DNA of 57,959 bases, taken from the NCBI RefSeq assembly GCF_002837185.1, contig NZ_KZ478018.1:1-57959 (forward strand), given 5' to 3'. The notes beneath the pieces are model-generated. The model worked only from the letters and a program-made list of their open reading frames with translations, searched no databases and was not told the origin of the DNA. The first letter of the stretch is position 1. Every line of letters starts with the position of its first letter. This stretch comes from Pseudomonas fluorescens. GTDB lineage: Bacteria > Pseudomonadota > Gammaproteobacteria > Pseudomonadales > Pseudomonadaceae. Positions 8,489-16,185 of this stretch are shown here, piece after piece. The position numbers and the translations under genes are program-made.

Positions 8489-9142
8489 ATGCAAACCTCT
8501 ATTTTTACCCGCCTCGACGCCCTGAGCTGTACCGACCTCAGCGATGCGATGGACCGCCTCGGCATCGTTTGCCAATGCACCGACATCATGCCCCTGGACC
8601 GCACGTTCAAGCTCACGGGCAAAGCCTGGACCCTGCGCTACGGCCCTATTGGCCAGGACGGCGGCTCGGTCGGCGATTACATTGATGACCTCGAAGCCGG
8701 CCAGGTGGTGGTGATCGACAACCAGGGGCGGCAGGACACCACCGTGTGGGGAGATTTGCTGACCTCTACCGCCTCGCGCAAACACCTGGCGGGCACGGTG
8801 ATTGACGGCATCTGCCGCGATGTTGACCGTGCGTTGGAACTCGACTACCCGATCTTCTCCCGAGGCAACTGGATGCGCACCGGCAAGGACCGCGTGCGTG
8901 TCGAAGCCATCCAGGCGCCCGTGACGCTGGGCGGCGTCAGGGTACAACCGGATGACTGGTTGCGCGGCGATGGTGATGGCCTGGTGGTGATTCCCGCCGG
9001 TTCACTGAGCCAGGTGCTGGCCGTGGCCGAAGAAATCCACCAGGCCGAAGAGCATATTCGTGCGGCTATCGAAGCGGGCGTACCGCTACGCCAAGCCCGT
9101 GCCGATTACGGCTACCACGCCTTGCAGACGCCGCGCCGCTGA
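8489..9142 (+). CDS. RraA-like / HMG-aldolase-family protein
   Basis: A 217-residue member of the RraA/4-hydroxy-4-methyl-2-oxoglutarate aldolase fold. Class II pyruvate aldolases of this fold cleave 4-hydroxy-2-oxoacids to pyruvate and often decarboxylate oxaloacetate; true RraA proteins inhibit RNase E. The aldolase signature is visible: WGDLL (87-91), then GICRDV with Arg110 and Asp111, about 20 residues apart as in metal-dependent members. A strong ribosome-binding site (AAGGAAGG) precedes ATG 8489. Because it is the last gene of a metabolic operon, an aldolase or decarboxylase role is more likely than RNase control. Confidence 0.85.
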   Translation: MQTSIFTRLDALSCTDLSDAMDRLGIVCQCTDIMPLDRTFKLTGKAWTLRYGPIGQDGGSVGDYIDDLEAGQVVVIDNQGRQDTTVWGDLLTSTASRKHLAGTVIDGICRDVDRALELDYPIFSRGNWMRTGKDRVRVEAIQAPVTLGGVRVQPDDWLRGDGDGLVVIPAGSLSQVLAVAEEIHQAEEHIRAAIEAGVPLRQARADYGYHALQTPRR

Positions 9143-9153
9143 TTGAGCACCAA

Positions 9154-9184
9154 CAGAAGCCGCAGTGGGTGCGGCTTCTGTGTT
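9154..9184 (+). terminator. Terminator of the PEPC-like operon
   Basis: An 11-bp perfect stem, CAGAAGCCGCA/TGCGGCTTCTG (9154-9164 with 9170-9180), begins 11 bp after the RraA-like stop codon. The T run is short. Confidence 0.7.
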
Positions 9185-9245
9185 CACAGAGGGGCCGCAG
9201 TACTTGGTTGACATCCAACAACCCGGTCGAGAACTTGATCCGGCC
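9180..9245 (+). pseudogene. Remnant of a small lipoprotein-family gene
   Basis: Translation in one frame gives VFTEGPQYLVDIQQPG, which aligns with VFTEGSQYFVDIQPQG in the lipoprotein at 17956 (about two thirds identical). No start, lipobox or downstream continuation is present. It is therefore read as a fragment left at the edge of the accessory region. The bases from here to 9375 hold nothing else I can identify. Confidence 0.4.
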
Positions 9246-9375
9246 GTGAGCGCTTGGGCGGTCGAACGGGTTGTTTGCTGGGTCGCTGCGCAGCGGCAGA
9301 CGGGCGGCGGCGATCATGAGCTTGATCCAGTCTGCGCGGATCAGTTGTTGTGTCTGCGCCTATCAGGCTTGGCAA

Positions 9376-10467
9376 CTAATTCAACAGGAATTCGTTCTGT
9401 TGCGTCATTTGCAAAGCAGTCTTCTCCAAACGCAGTAAAAATTCTTTCCGTGGCTGGCCTCCGCCATATCCGGCGAGTGCACCATTTGTCGCTATGACAC
9501 GGTGACAGGGCACAACAATAGATAAGCGATTGTGTCCATTTGCATTGCCCACCGCTTGGCTTGCACCTGGCTTACCGACGGCCCTGGCGATGGCACCGTA
9601 GGTTGAAACGGTTCCATAGTCGATTTTCAGAAGCTCTGCCCACACACGTCTGTCAAACGAGCTGCCTGGCATATGGAGCGGTACTGAAAACCTTTTCAGC
9701 TTTCCATCAAAATAAAGTTTTAGTTGAACTTCGATCTGCTTGATGTAGGGATGCTCGCCAGGCGCAATTGAATACCCATGACGCCCACGCAGTTCTTTTA
9801 ATTCAGCGGTCAGGGCCGGGCGGTCAAGAAATTCGAGGAGTACCAAACCTCGTTCCTCTGCCATGGCAATCATTGGGCCCAACGGTGTCGTCAGATGGCG
9901 ATAAAGCAGGAGCGACGTTTCAGCTGCCTTGCCGGGGGGCATTTGAAATGTTTTTTTGAAAGCATCTCTAAAACCACTCAATGACTCGTATCCTGAGTCA
10001 AATGCTGTGTTATCCAGCGTTTCGCCCGAGGAAATCCGACCTAGGGCGACACCGAGCCTTCTAGAACGCATCCATGCATGAAAAGTCATGCCAAAATTTT
10101 GTTTGAACCACCTGCGTAAGCGTAACGGATCGATACCACGCGTCGTTAGTTCGGCATCACTCCAGCGAGCGTCAGGTGATGCGGATACAGAGGCCAGTAG
10201 CCCCTTGACCCAATCTGGCGCGCAAGCCGCGAGGTCCAATGGCTTGCATCGTAAGCAAGGCCGATAACCTGCTGCCATCGCTTCGTTTGCCTGCGAAAAA
10301 AACTCTACATTCTCGGGCTTTGGCTTACGCGCACCACACGTAGGGCGGCAAAAAATACCTGTAGTTTTGACAGCAGTGAAAAAAACGCCCTCATAGGCGG
10401 TGTCGCTGCATAGCATCGCATTCACCATCTCGCTTCTGGGCGGGAGAGCGTGATTGTAAGATCTCAT
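9376..10467 (-). CDS. ada: Bifunctional Ada: methylphosphotriester/O6-methylguanine repair and activator
   Basis: A 363-residue protein with all Ada parts. The N-terminal zinc domain has Cys40, Cys44, Cys71 and Cys74 (FCRPTC and YRPCLRC). An AraC-type helix-turn-helix spans about residues 85-180. The C-terminal alkyltransferase carries acceptor Cys321 in PCHRV. It repairs methylated DNA suicidally and, once methylated at the N-terminal Cys, activates repair genes. ATG 10467 has GAGG upstream. The codon usage is AT-richer than in the neighbours, suggesting acquisition. A second Ada at 37410-38456 has lost most of these zinc ligands. Confidence 0.93.
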   Translation of the reverse strand: MRSYNHALPPRSEMVNAMLCSDTAYEGVFFTAVKTTGIFCRPTCGARKPKPENVEFFSQANEAMAAGYRPCLRCKPLDLAACAPDWVKGLLASVSASPDARWSDAELTTRGIDPLRLRRWFKQNFGMTFHAWMRSRRLGVALGRISSGETLDNTAFDSGYESLSGFRDAFKKTFQMPPGKAAETSLLLYRHLTTPLGPMIAMAEERGLVLLEFLDRPALTAELKELRGRHGYSIAPGEHPYIKQIEVQLKLYFDGKLKRFSVPLHMPGSSFDRRVWAELLKIDYGTVSTYGAIARAVGKPGASQAVGNANGHNRLSIVVPCHRVIATNGALAGYGGGQPRKEFLLRLEKTALQMTQQNEFLLN

Positions 10468-10496
10468 AGACCGTAGCCTCGTCCTCGAATGGGTGT

Positions 10497-10536
10497 GAAA
10501 ATCGCTTTAGCGGTGCGCGCAACTGCGGCGATTTTC
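10497..10536 (-). terminator. Hairpin between the PEP-mutase-family gene and ada
   Basis: A 9-bp inverted repeat, GAAAATCGC/GCGATTTTC (10497-10505 with 10528-10536), lies just after the stop of the minus-strand gene at 10566. It may terminate that gene or be a regulatory hairpin of ada. Confidence 0.5.
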
Positions 10537-10565
10537 ATGCGGATCACAGATTAATAGAGCGAAGA

Positions 10566-11387
10566 TTACTTTTCGCTGAGGTGTTTTTTTGCGGTCATAA
10601 GGCTATTCAGGTCGCTGTAGGTATATGCGTCCAATGGATACTCGAAAAGCTTTCCCGTTCGCAAGAAGCTCTTGGCTATCGCCTTGTTGGCGCCGTATAA
10701 GAATTCAGCAATGCTGGAACCGGCGCTCAGCCGTTTGACGCCTAGACTCGTCAATTCATCCATGCCAGGTTGCCCGTTCCAGGCAAGGAGGTTGACGGGT
10801 AGCCGCGTTGCCTCGCACAGTGTAGCAATGGCGTTTTCCTCAACCATTCCAGCTGCAAAAATGCCGTCTGCACCTGCTTGCTCAAACAGTGATGCACGCA
10901 AGAGGGTCTCTGCCAATTGTCGCGCGGGTTCTACCAAACATCTCAGATAAACGTCAGTTCGTACGTTCACGAACAGGTCGACTCCATGCTTGTTGGCTAC
11001 GTTCTTTGCCACTTCGATTTTTCGCAAAATCAGATCGGTGCTGCCTGTTCCGTCCTCAATGTTGATTCCAACGGCTCCAGCCCTGACGACGCAGTCAATA
11101 ACTTTAGCAACCGACTCAAGGTCGTCGGAATAGCCCCCTTCGACATCGACCGTGAGGGGGACTGTGAGCACTCGAACCATTGACTCAACTGTAGTAGTCA
11201 GCAGTTTCAGGGGAAGTTGATTGCCATCCTGGTATCCATGCGCCCAAGCAACGGCGGCGCTGCTGGTCGCGACTGCCTTACTTCCTACGCTCTCGACAAT
11301 ACGTGCGCTGCCGGCATCGCTCACGTTGGCGAGTACCAACACATTATCTTGGTGAAGGTTGCGGAAAACCGCACTTAGTGGCGTCAT
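10566..11387 (-). CDS. Isocitrate lyase/PEP mutase superfamily protein
   Basis: A 273-residue TIM-barrel protein of the ICL/PEPM family. Visible signatures are SDAGSARI (binding loop), SSAAVAWAHGYQDG, VDVEGGY, GINIEDG and VNVRTD, which supply the Mg2+ and 2-oxoacid binding residues. The KKCGH loop of true isocitrate/methylisocitrate lyases is absent, so it resembles the PEP-mutase-like, oxaloacetase or carboxyvinyl-carboxyphosphonate groups. Many such Pseudomonas proteins are uncharacterised. It is transcribed in the same direction as ada, 98 bp upstream, with similarly reduced GC, and the two may have arrived together. Confidence 0.85.
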   Translation of the reverse strand: MTPLSAVFRNLHQDNVLVLANVSDAGSARIVESVGSKAVATSSAAVAWAHGYQDGNQLPLKLLTTTVESMVRVLTVPLTVDVEGGYSDDLESVAKVIDCVVRAGAVGINIEDGTGSTDLILRKIEVAKNVANKHGVDLFVNVRTDVYLRCLVEPARQLAETLLRASLFEQAGADGIFAAGMVEENAIATLCEATRLPVNLLAWNGQPGMDELTSLGVKRLSAGSSIAEFLYGANKAIAKSFLRTGKLFEYPLDAYTYSDLNSLMTAKKHLSEK

Positions 11388-11477
11388 TCAGTGGTACCCC
11401 GGTGAGAGAAGACAGATGCAGATCGCGCTATCGTAAGCTGACTAAATCGACGTCTCCACCGAGAAATCGACAGTGAT

Positions 11478-11790
11478 TTAGAGCTGGCGAATAGAGTTTT
11501 TGCGGGCTAGGGAGGGCTGCTTCTCGGGGCCGCTTTCATCTACCCACTCAAACCCGTTGTCGATAGGCGTGATTGCCCGATGTGGCCAGATCGCCCGGAA
11601 GAAGGGTTGTGGGCGACGTTCTCCACGCGCGCGTTGATCGGGGCGGCGCGGTCCTTGGCCCAGTGCGTTCGCCATCCCGGCGAACCGGGTCGGCGCGGAG
11701 CAGCTCGCCTTGCAGGTGCACAATTGCAAAGCGGTCGTCGGCGCAACGTTGTAACGCGCTATCGCGCTCCTCGCTCACGGCGTTCGCCAG
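11478..11790 (-). pseudogene. Frameshifted SRAP (YedK/HMCES-type) fragment
   Basis: Reading across three frames on the minus strand gives VHLQGELLRADPVR, then HWAKDRAAPINARVENVAHN, then FFRAIWPHRAITPIDNGFEW. These are consecutive blocks of the SOS-response-associated peptidase family, which crosslinks to abasic sites. A missing base near 11607 and another change near 11680 break the frame. The N terminus with catalytic Cys2 is gone, replaced by a phage-type gene on the other strand. SRAP genes often travel with Pseudomonas prophages. Confidence 0.65.
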
Positions 11791-11792
11791 AG

Positions 11793-12244
11793 CATGTGCC
11801 AAGCAGAAGGGGGAGATCGTCGGCAAGGAGGCTGCGCTGCTTCAGGATTGCTGGGTCTTCGGCCGGCTGCACAAAGCGCTCACTCCGGCGCACTGGCGCG
11901 CGTTAGTGGCTAAGTACTCCACTCATGAAGAGCGCAAGCACGGCGCCATTATGGAACTTCTGAATTCGGTGAAGACACCAGCGCCGAAGCGCTTTAGGGA
12001 ATGCGCCGTGCTGACCTGGGCCATTCCTCAGGTTGCCGGCGCCGATGGCAAGCGTTCCGCCGCGGTGCTGCCAGCGGCATGGTACGACATCACCAATTGG
12101 GACAATGACGGCAAGCCAGAATCGACCCGGTACCGGTGGCGCTCAACTATCCGCAAGGCGCTCGACGACCGGGTGAACGAGGCGCTAACTGCCGCTCAGG
12201 AACTACTTGATGCGCAAGGTTTAATCGAAAGTTGTGCCGCTTAG
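11793..12244 (+). pseudogene. 5'-truncated phage-type protein of unknown function
   Basis: About 150 residues from KQKGEIVGKEAALLQ to the stop read as a real coding sequence. No start codon or ribosome-binding site lies at the point where similarity to protein-like sequence begins, because the upstream bases belong to the SRAP fragment on the other strand. A terminator and lysis genes follow, which is the usual place for a late-regulation gene in lambda-like Pseudomonas prophages. I cannot name its family. It is probably inactive. Confidence 0.5.
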
Positions 12245-12324
12245 CGAAAAGCCTTTGCAACGAATGAGAAAATGAGAGATTATTTATTCATCCTGTCGAT
12301 CTTGCGCGTTAGGAATCTATACTT

Positions 12325-12353
12325 AAAGCCCGGCACACACGCTGGGCTTTTTT
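12325..12353 (+). terminator. Rho-independent terminator
   Basis: The stem AAAGCCC/GGGCTTT, with an 12-base loop, is followed by T residues. It separates the truncated phage gene from the GvpU-like gene. Confidence 0.75.
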
Positions 12354-12410
12354 GTGGGTGCCAAGTTGATGTATAGATGAGACTCAGTTTCCAGCCGGAT
12401 GGAGTCTCTA

Positions 12411-12899
12411 ATGCAAGAATCTCAAGATCAGACCAAAACTGTCGTAGAGGAATTGGATTTACTCAACGATAAAGCTTTCACAAAAACACAATGGGAAGGG
12501 CGCCAGACTGATTGGCTATTGCAGTGGCTCGTAAGAAGCTCTAATCAAGCATCATTAAGCATTGGCGTCACTTTATCAGTTGGTGGATCAGTAATATCGG
12601 GCAAACTGATCCCCCACGCAGTGTATTTTGAGAGGCTTGCCGAAAGCTTTTCGGCTCCCTTCCGGGAAAAAGGTGATCACAATGCAGATGCCATCCAAGA
12701 CATAATTCTTGGTTTCAATGTGACCCCCGAATCTGAGTCTTCAGAGGAGGACGCACCCTTCCAGTTCCTTCATCTTGAAAATGCTAGAACTTACTTGGGT
12801 ACATCGTCACCAATTCCTGGCGAGCCAGGTGCGCTTTGGCGCGGGAAAATTTCGTCAGTAGACGGATTTACGCTTGGAACGATTAGTAATAACGATTAA
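12411..12899 (+). CDS. GvpU-like protein (gas-vesicle accessory family), orphan
   Basis: A 162-residue protein. Its core, WLLQWLVRSSNQ followed by LSIGVTLSVGGSVISGKLI and then the YFERLAESF block, resembles the GvpU family first named from gas-vesicle clusters. No gas-vesicle structural gene (gvpA and others) is nearby, so its role here is not buoyancy. ATG 12411 is preferred over 12399 because GGAG sits 6 bases upstream of it. It lies between two terminators inside the prophage remnant and behaves like an independently transcribed cargo gene. The family call is from memory of the conserved block. Confidence 0.6.
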   Translation: MQESQDQTKTVVEELDLLNDKAFTKTQWEGRQTDWLLQWLVRSSNQASLSIGVTLSVGGSVISGKLIPHAVYFERLAESFSAPFREKGDHNADAIQDIILGFNVTPESESSEEDAPFQFLHLENARTYLGTSSPIPGEPGALWRGKISSVDGFTLGTISNND

Positions 12900-12969
12900 G
12901 CCGTACTGATATGAGTGACGGTACTTAAGTATTTTTGCTTAATTTCGCGCAGCTTAACTGCGCAATATT

Positions 12970-12997
12970 AAAGGCCCCGTCATCGTGCGGGCCTTTT
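12970..12997 (+). terminator. Rho-independent terminator
   Basis: The 8-bp stem AAAGGCCC/GGGCCTTT is followed by TTTTC, between the GvpU-like gene and the holin pair. Confidence 0.7.
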
Positions 12998-13087
12998 CGT
13001 TTTCGGCTCCACCACACCCATTGCTCCGAGCTGGGAGTGCTGTATGAGCCGATTCAATTCCCAAACATGCCCCACGGAGTCGAGCGC

Positions 13088-13423
13088 ATGGAGTATCTAG
13101 AACGCCTGCTCGACAAGATCGACAGGTTCGAATTGTTGATTGCGGGCCTGATTGGGGCTGTTGTTGCCAATGGGTGGCACAAGGATGACTTGTCCGACTG
13201 GTGCGCCTGGATGGTGTTCTTGATCACGGGGGTGGCCTGCTCGCTGTACCTGACGAGCATGGTCAGCGCCTACCTGAATGTCACTGAGACCAAGATCGTC
13301 GCGGGGATTGGTTTCCTCCTGGGCACGTTCGGCGGTTCTCTCCTGGCAGCAATCAACCGAGCCATCAAAGCCGCTGACCTCTGGGCGCTCATCCGCCAGC
13401 GGTTCGGGGGAGGCAACCCATGA
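13088..13423 (+). CDS. Phage holin
   Basis: A 111-residue membrane protein with three hydrophobic stretches (about residues 15-30, 42-62 and 72-92) and a charged C terminus. It matches the layout of holins in lambda-like Pseudomonas phages, which permeabilise the inner membrane to release endolysin. ATG 13088 is chosen from GGAG 8 bases upstream. It overlaps the next gene by 4 bp (ATGA), indicating coupled translation. No endolysin gene remains, so the lysis cassette is incomplete. Confidence 0.7.
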   Translation: MEYLERLLDKIDRFELLIAGLIGAVVANGWHKDDLSDWCAWMVFLITGVACSLYLTSMVSAYLNVTETKIVAGIGFLLGTFGGSLLAAINRAIKAADLWALIRQRFGGGNP

Positions 13424-13764
13424 ATCTTGAACTGATCAACTCCATCACCTGCGGCCTTATCGCGCTGTGGGCCACCTGGTGCGTACTGAGCGGTAAGGTG
13501 AGGGACGGCATTCTTGGGAAGCTGATCTACACCACGATCGCCATCACTGGTTTCGTTGTGTCGGTGCGCAGTCAGAATATCTTCTTCGGCCCGACCACTG
13601 CGGGTCTGACGTTGTATGTCTCCCTGGCCCTGGCCGGCGCCCGCCACATCTTCATGGTCACGTACTGGCAGCGTGTGGAGGTCTGGCTGTGCCGGACGCT
13701 GAACTCCGAGCAGTGTATGAGGTGCCCGAAGGCGCCTGAAGGTATCGACCGGCGGAAGCAGTAA
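13420..13764 (+). CDS. Second holin/lysis-associated membrane protein
   Basis: A 114-residue protein with three predicted membrane segments (roughly residues 5-22, 35-50 and 57-78) and a Cys-containing basic tail. It is translationally coupled to the holin through a 4-bp overlap. Such gene pairs are common in Pseudomonas prophages and may encode a holin with its antiholin or partner. The function is inferred from position only. Confidence 0.65.
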   Translation: MNLELINSITCGLIALWATWCVLSGKVRDGILGKLIYTTIAITGFVVSVRSQNIFFGPTTAGLTLYVSLALAGARHIFMVTYWQRVEVWLCRTLNSEQCMRCPKAPEGIDRRKQ

Positions 13765-13812
13765 TTCGCGCCACGTTTTCGAATGCGCCAAATCGTGGCG
13801 CGAGGTTCTCAG

Positions 13813-13998
13813 ATGAGCAACGTAACCCGCTCGCGACAAGCGCTGTCGTTGAGCCGGGACATCAACAACATCCTGGCCGAACTGGATAGCTCCATCGCCA
13901 AGACAATCGACGCGGCCAGGTCTGCCGTGCTGCCTCAAGGGCTGATCGTTGCCGAATTGCACGGGCACGCCCACACACACAAACCCACATCATTTTGA
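13813..13998 (+). CDS. Short phage-derived protein, probably truncated
   Basis: A 61-residue hydrophilic protein (MSNVTRSRQALSLSRD...) beginning 48 bp after the lysis pair. Its 3' end overlaps the 3' end of the minus-strand gene at 13935, and the last residues (HGHAHTHKPTSF) look like run-on sequence. It was probably longer and was cut when the convergent cargo gene inserted. No function is recognised. Confidence 0.4.
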   Translation: MSNVTRSRQALSLSRDINNILAELDSSIAKTIDAARSAVLPQGLIVAELHGHAHTHKPTSF

Positions 13999-14504
13999 GT
14001 TGAATACATCAGGGGATCAGAGTTTTCCTTGAGCCTTGGACTGTTGAGCATCTGATAAAGCTTATTGAATCGACCTCTCAGGGCCTTTTCGTGATCACTC
14101 AAGAATTTGTCGAACTGGTCTTTGTCTTGATCTGCAACTGGTTCCTCCTCTATCCGAAATCCTTCGGGCTGATTGGTGAAAAGGCTTCGCTCAATTTCGA
14201 CACTTTGCTCATCACGATCGAGGAGAACCTTAGCCAGAAATATTGACGAGTCGATTACCCTGTGCAGCGGTAGCTCTTCGGACTGGCGGGACCATTGATC
14301 CTTGTAGCGCATGATCTTTAGTGAAACCTCATTAGCGCACCACTGTGAAATCCCTATTGAAAGGTACCTAGTGTCGGTCTCGCCGTTGCGCCAGCCATCG
14401 AACTGCTTGTACGGCATGGCATATATGGGTTGGTGGTCGAGATGCTTAGGTAGGGATGGCGAAACGGCGTAGTTTTGTTTTGCGGCAAACTCTTCAATTG
14501 GCAT
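13935..14504 (-). CDS. Conserved protein of the DUF6530 type
   Basis: A 189-residue soluble protein. The block LSIGISQWCANEVSLKIMR followed by KWSRQSEELPLHR-like sequence (here DQWSRQSEELPLHR) recalls the DUF6530 family, which has no known function. The tail after about residue 165 overlaps phage sequence and may be run-on. It points opposite to the prophage genes, as cargo (moron) genes often do. The family name is from memory and should be treated as tentative. Confidence 0.6.
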   Translation of the reverse strand: MPIEEFAAKQNYAVSPSLPKHLDHQPIYAMPYKQFDGWRNGETDTRYLSIGISQWCANEVSLKIMRYKDQWSRQSEELPLHRVIDSSIFLAKVLLDRDEQSVEIERSLFTNQPEGFRIEEEPVADQDKDQFDKFLSDHEKALRGRFNKLYQMLNSPRLKENSDPLMYSTQNDVGLCVWACPCNSATISP

Positions 14505-14565
14505 AAGGAACGAACCTTGTTGTGTCGAGGGGGGGGGCTTGCCGCAGATTAGCGCGGCACTTGTC

Positions 14566-14772
14566 CTATAGGTCTTCGATGCCTGTCAGCTCTCTCTTGT
14601 GCTTACGGTCCAAGTCAATGAAGTAATCCGAGGGTTCTTGCGTTGTAAGTGTGACGTATTGCTCCGACTCTTCACGGCTCAAGCCCTTAAAGACTTCATT
14701 GCCGTCAGCATCAGTGTCTAGAGCGTTTTGCAGGCTCAGTATTTTCCTGTTCCACCCATCAAGATTTAGCAT
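14566..14772 (-). CDS. Hypothetical protein, 68 aa
   Basis: A small, acidic, soluble protein (MLNLDGWNRKIL...) with no recognised family. Its start overlaps the stop of the upstream gene at 14766-14975 by 7 bp, so the two are probably translated together. It sits in a minus-strand cargo block of the prophage remnant. Confidence 0.5.
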   Translation of the reverse strand: MLNLDGWNRKILSLQNALDTDADGNEVFKGLSREESEQYVTLTTQEPSDYFIDLDRKHKRELTGIEDL

Positions 14773-14975
14773 TCGCTTGCCCTGTTTAGTTTGTCGCAGG
14801 CCGCCATGGCTTCGTCCTTAGTGAGATAAGGACCGCCAATGTAGTCGCCGTCTGCGAGCGAATCTTCAACTCGAAAACAGGACTGTTGGATTGGCTTGCT
14901 TGGAGGGGATTGGCCAAGCTCAAGCGCGAACATTTCAGAGTGCGGCACGTTTACGACGCTGTATCGGCTCGACAT
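14766..14975 (-). CDS. Hypothetical protein, 69 aa
   Basis: A small soluble protein (MSSRYSVVNVPHSEMF...) with a C-terminal segment, YLTKDEAMAACDKLN, typical of small helical domains. ATG 14975 was selected because AAGGA precedes it at good spacing; the longer frame upstream lacks one. It overlaps the next minus-strand gene by 7 bp and has no known function. Confidence 0.55.
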   Translation of the reverse strand: MSSRYSVVNVPHSEMFALELGQSPPSKPIQQSCFRVEDSLADGDYIGGPYLTKDEAMAACDKLNRASEC

Positions 14976-15049
14976 GGAGCATTCCTTGCTGATGAGTTGA
15001 TCCTTACCAATACCGGCAACCAGCCACCATTTCAAGCTGAAGGTGCTTC

Positions 15050-15310
15050 ATGGACAGGCCATTCCCTCCATCGTCACTGGTTGAGCTGTCCGACCTCTCC
15101 GAGTTCGGCATCCGCCTGACACCAGCGCCTGAGGTTTGGAACTGGCTCCAGTCCGAGATCCTCATCGGCATCGGCAGCATCCACAACGAAGACCAAGCCC
15201 ATCTACTGGATGCAGACATCCGGGTCATGTGGGCATCGTCGAGCTTCGCCAAGCAGGGCCGCACAGTCCTGGGCCAGGCCGAGCAGGTAGCGTTCCGCGC
15301 TGGCGGATGA
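15050..15310 (+). pseudogene. Truncated phage metallopeptidase-family gene
   Basis: These 86 residues resemble the N-terminal part of a phage putative metallopeptidase family (blocks HNEDQAHLLDADIRVMW and GQAEQVAFRAGG). The expected continuation with the zinc-binding His residues is missing. The frame ends where portal-protein sequence begins, so a deletion fused two phage genes. The ribosome-binding site GAAGGTG is still present. Confidence 0.6.
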
Positions 15311-15317
15311 GTGCGCC

Positions 15318-16123
15318 GTGAAGCGCAACGAGCGCAACCTGCCCAAACCGAGCGGCATGGTTGAGGCTGAAAAGCTCGACGGCGCCGGCAACAAGTACCT
15401 GTACGAGAACTACACGAACCGGGCTCAGTACGAGCATTGGGTGCGTGACTCGTTGCGTTCAATGATGGGCCTGGTCTCGCGGCTTATACCTGAGATCGAA
15501 CTACCTGCCGGCCTGAAAGGGCTGGAAGACAACGCCACTGCCGACGGCTTCGGCCTGAAGCAGTTGTTCTTCCGCATGGTGCGCCAAGCAATTTCCCACG
15601 GCCGGGTGCCGCTGGTGGTGAATATTGACGAGAGGCGCGTAAAACACGCCAGAACGACCAGCACGCCACGTTGCACAGCATCGTCATCACGGTGGCTGAG
15701 GCGGTCGAGCAGGGCTTGCGGTACGCAGCCGAGTGGAAGGGCTACGACCCCAAGCAGGTCAAGTTCAAGGTGAATCCTGAGTTTGTGACCCCTGTAGTTG
15801 ACGCCCAGGTTCTCGCCGAGCTGCTTAAGGGCGTGATGGCCGGCACGATCAGCGCCGACACCTACTGGCAATACCTCACGCTGTCCGAGACGTTCGTGCC
15901 CTTTGAGCTTGAGTGGGGCCAGGTACGGCTGGCGGTGGAGCTTTACGCCGCAGAGCAGGGCTTCCAGATTCAGGAGCCGACACATTGCAATGAGCCGAAT
16001 GGCCGGCGCACGCGGTTCAACCGGGATACGCCAGGCCTGCGAATGCGCCCGCCGCCATACGCGCCAAGCAGGACGCAGTTCGCCGATCACCTGGTGATGC
16101 GCGGGCTTCAACTCGTTCGATAA
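15318..16123 (+). pseudogene. Phage portal protein (DUF4055 type) with a large internal deletion
   Basis: Two separate pieces of a DUF4055-like portal protein are recognisable. The N-terminal part runs from RNLPKPSGMVEAEKLDGAG to ISHGRVPLVVNIDE (to about 15630). A C-terminal part in another frame runs from LHSIVITVAEAVEQG to FVPFELEWGQVRLAVELY (from about 15671). Most of the middle is gone and the joint is frameshifted. Portal proteins form the DNA-entry ring of tailed phages, and this copy cannot be functional. Confidence 0.7.
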
Positions 16124-16159
16124 GTCATCGTTGAGCTCCCTACCATCTGCTGATATAAG

Positions 16160-16179
16160 GCTCCCTTTTTAAAGGGAGC
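16160..16179 (+). promoter_or_regulatory. Perfect 9-bp inverted repeat covering a ribosome-binding site
   Basis: GCTCCCTTT (16160-16168) and AAAGGGAGC (16171-16179) are exact inverted copies separated by two bases. The right arm contains the GGGAG ribosome-binding site of the gene starting at 16186. In RNA the arms would pair and hide it. Confidence 0.6.
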
Positions 16180-16185
16180 GGAACA

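Noticed and set aside
9240..9375. Minus-strand coding look-alike (segment beginning LIRADWIKLM) next to the lipoprotein remnant
   Set aside because: Protein-like for about 35 codons, but no start, domain or family could be supported.
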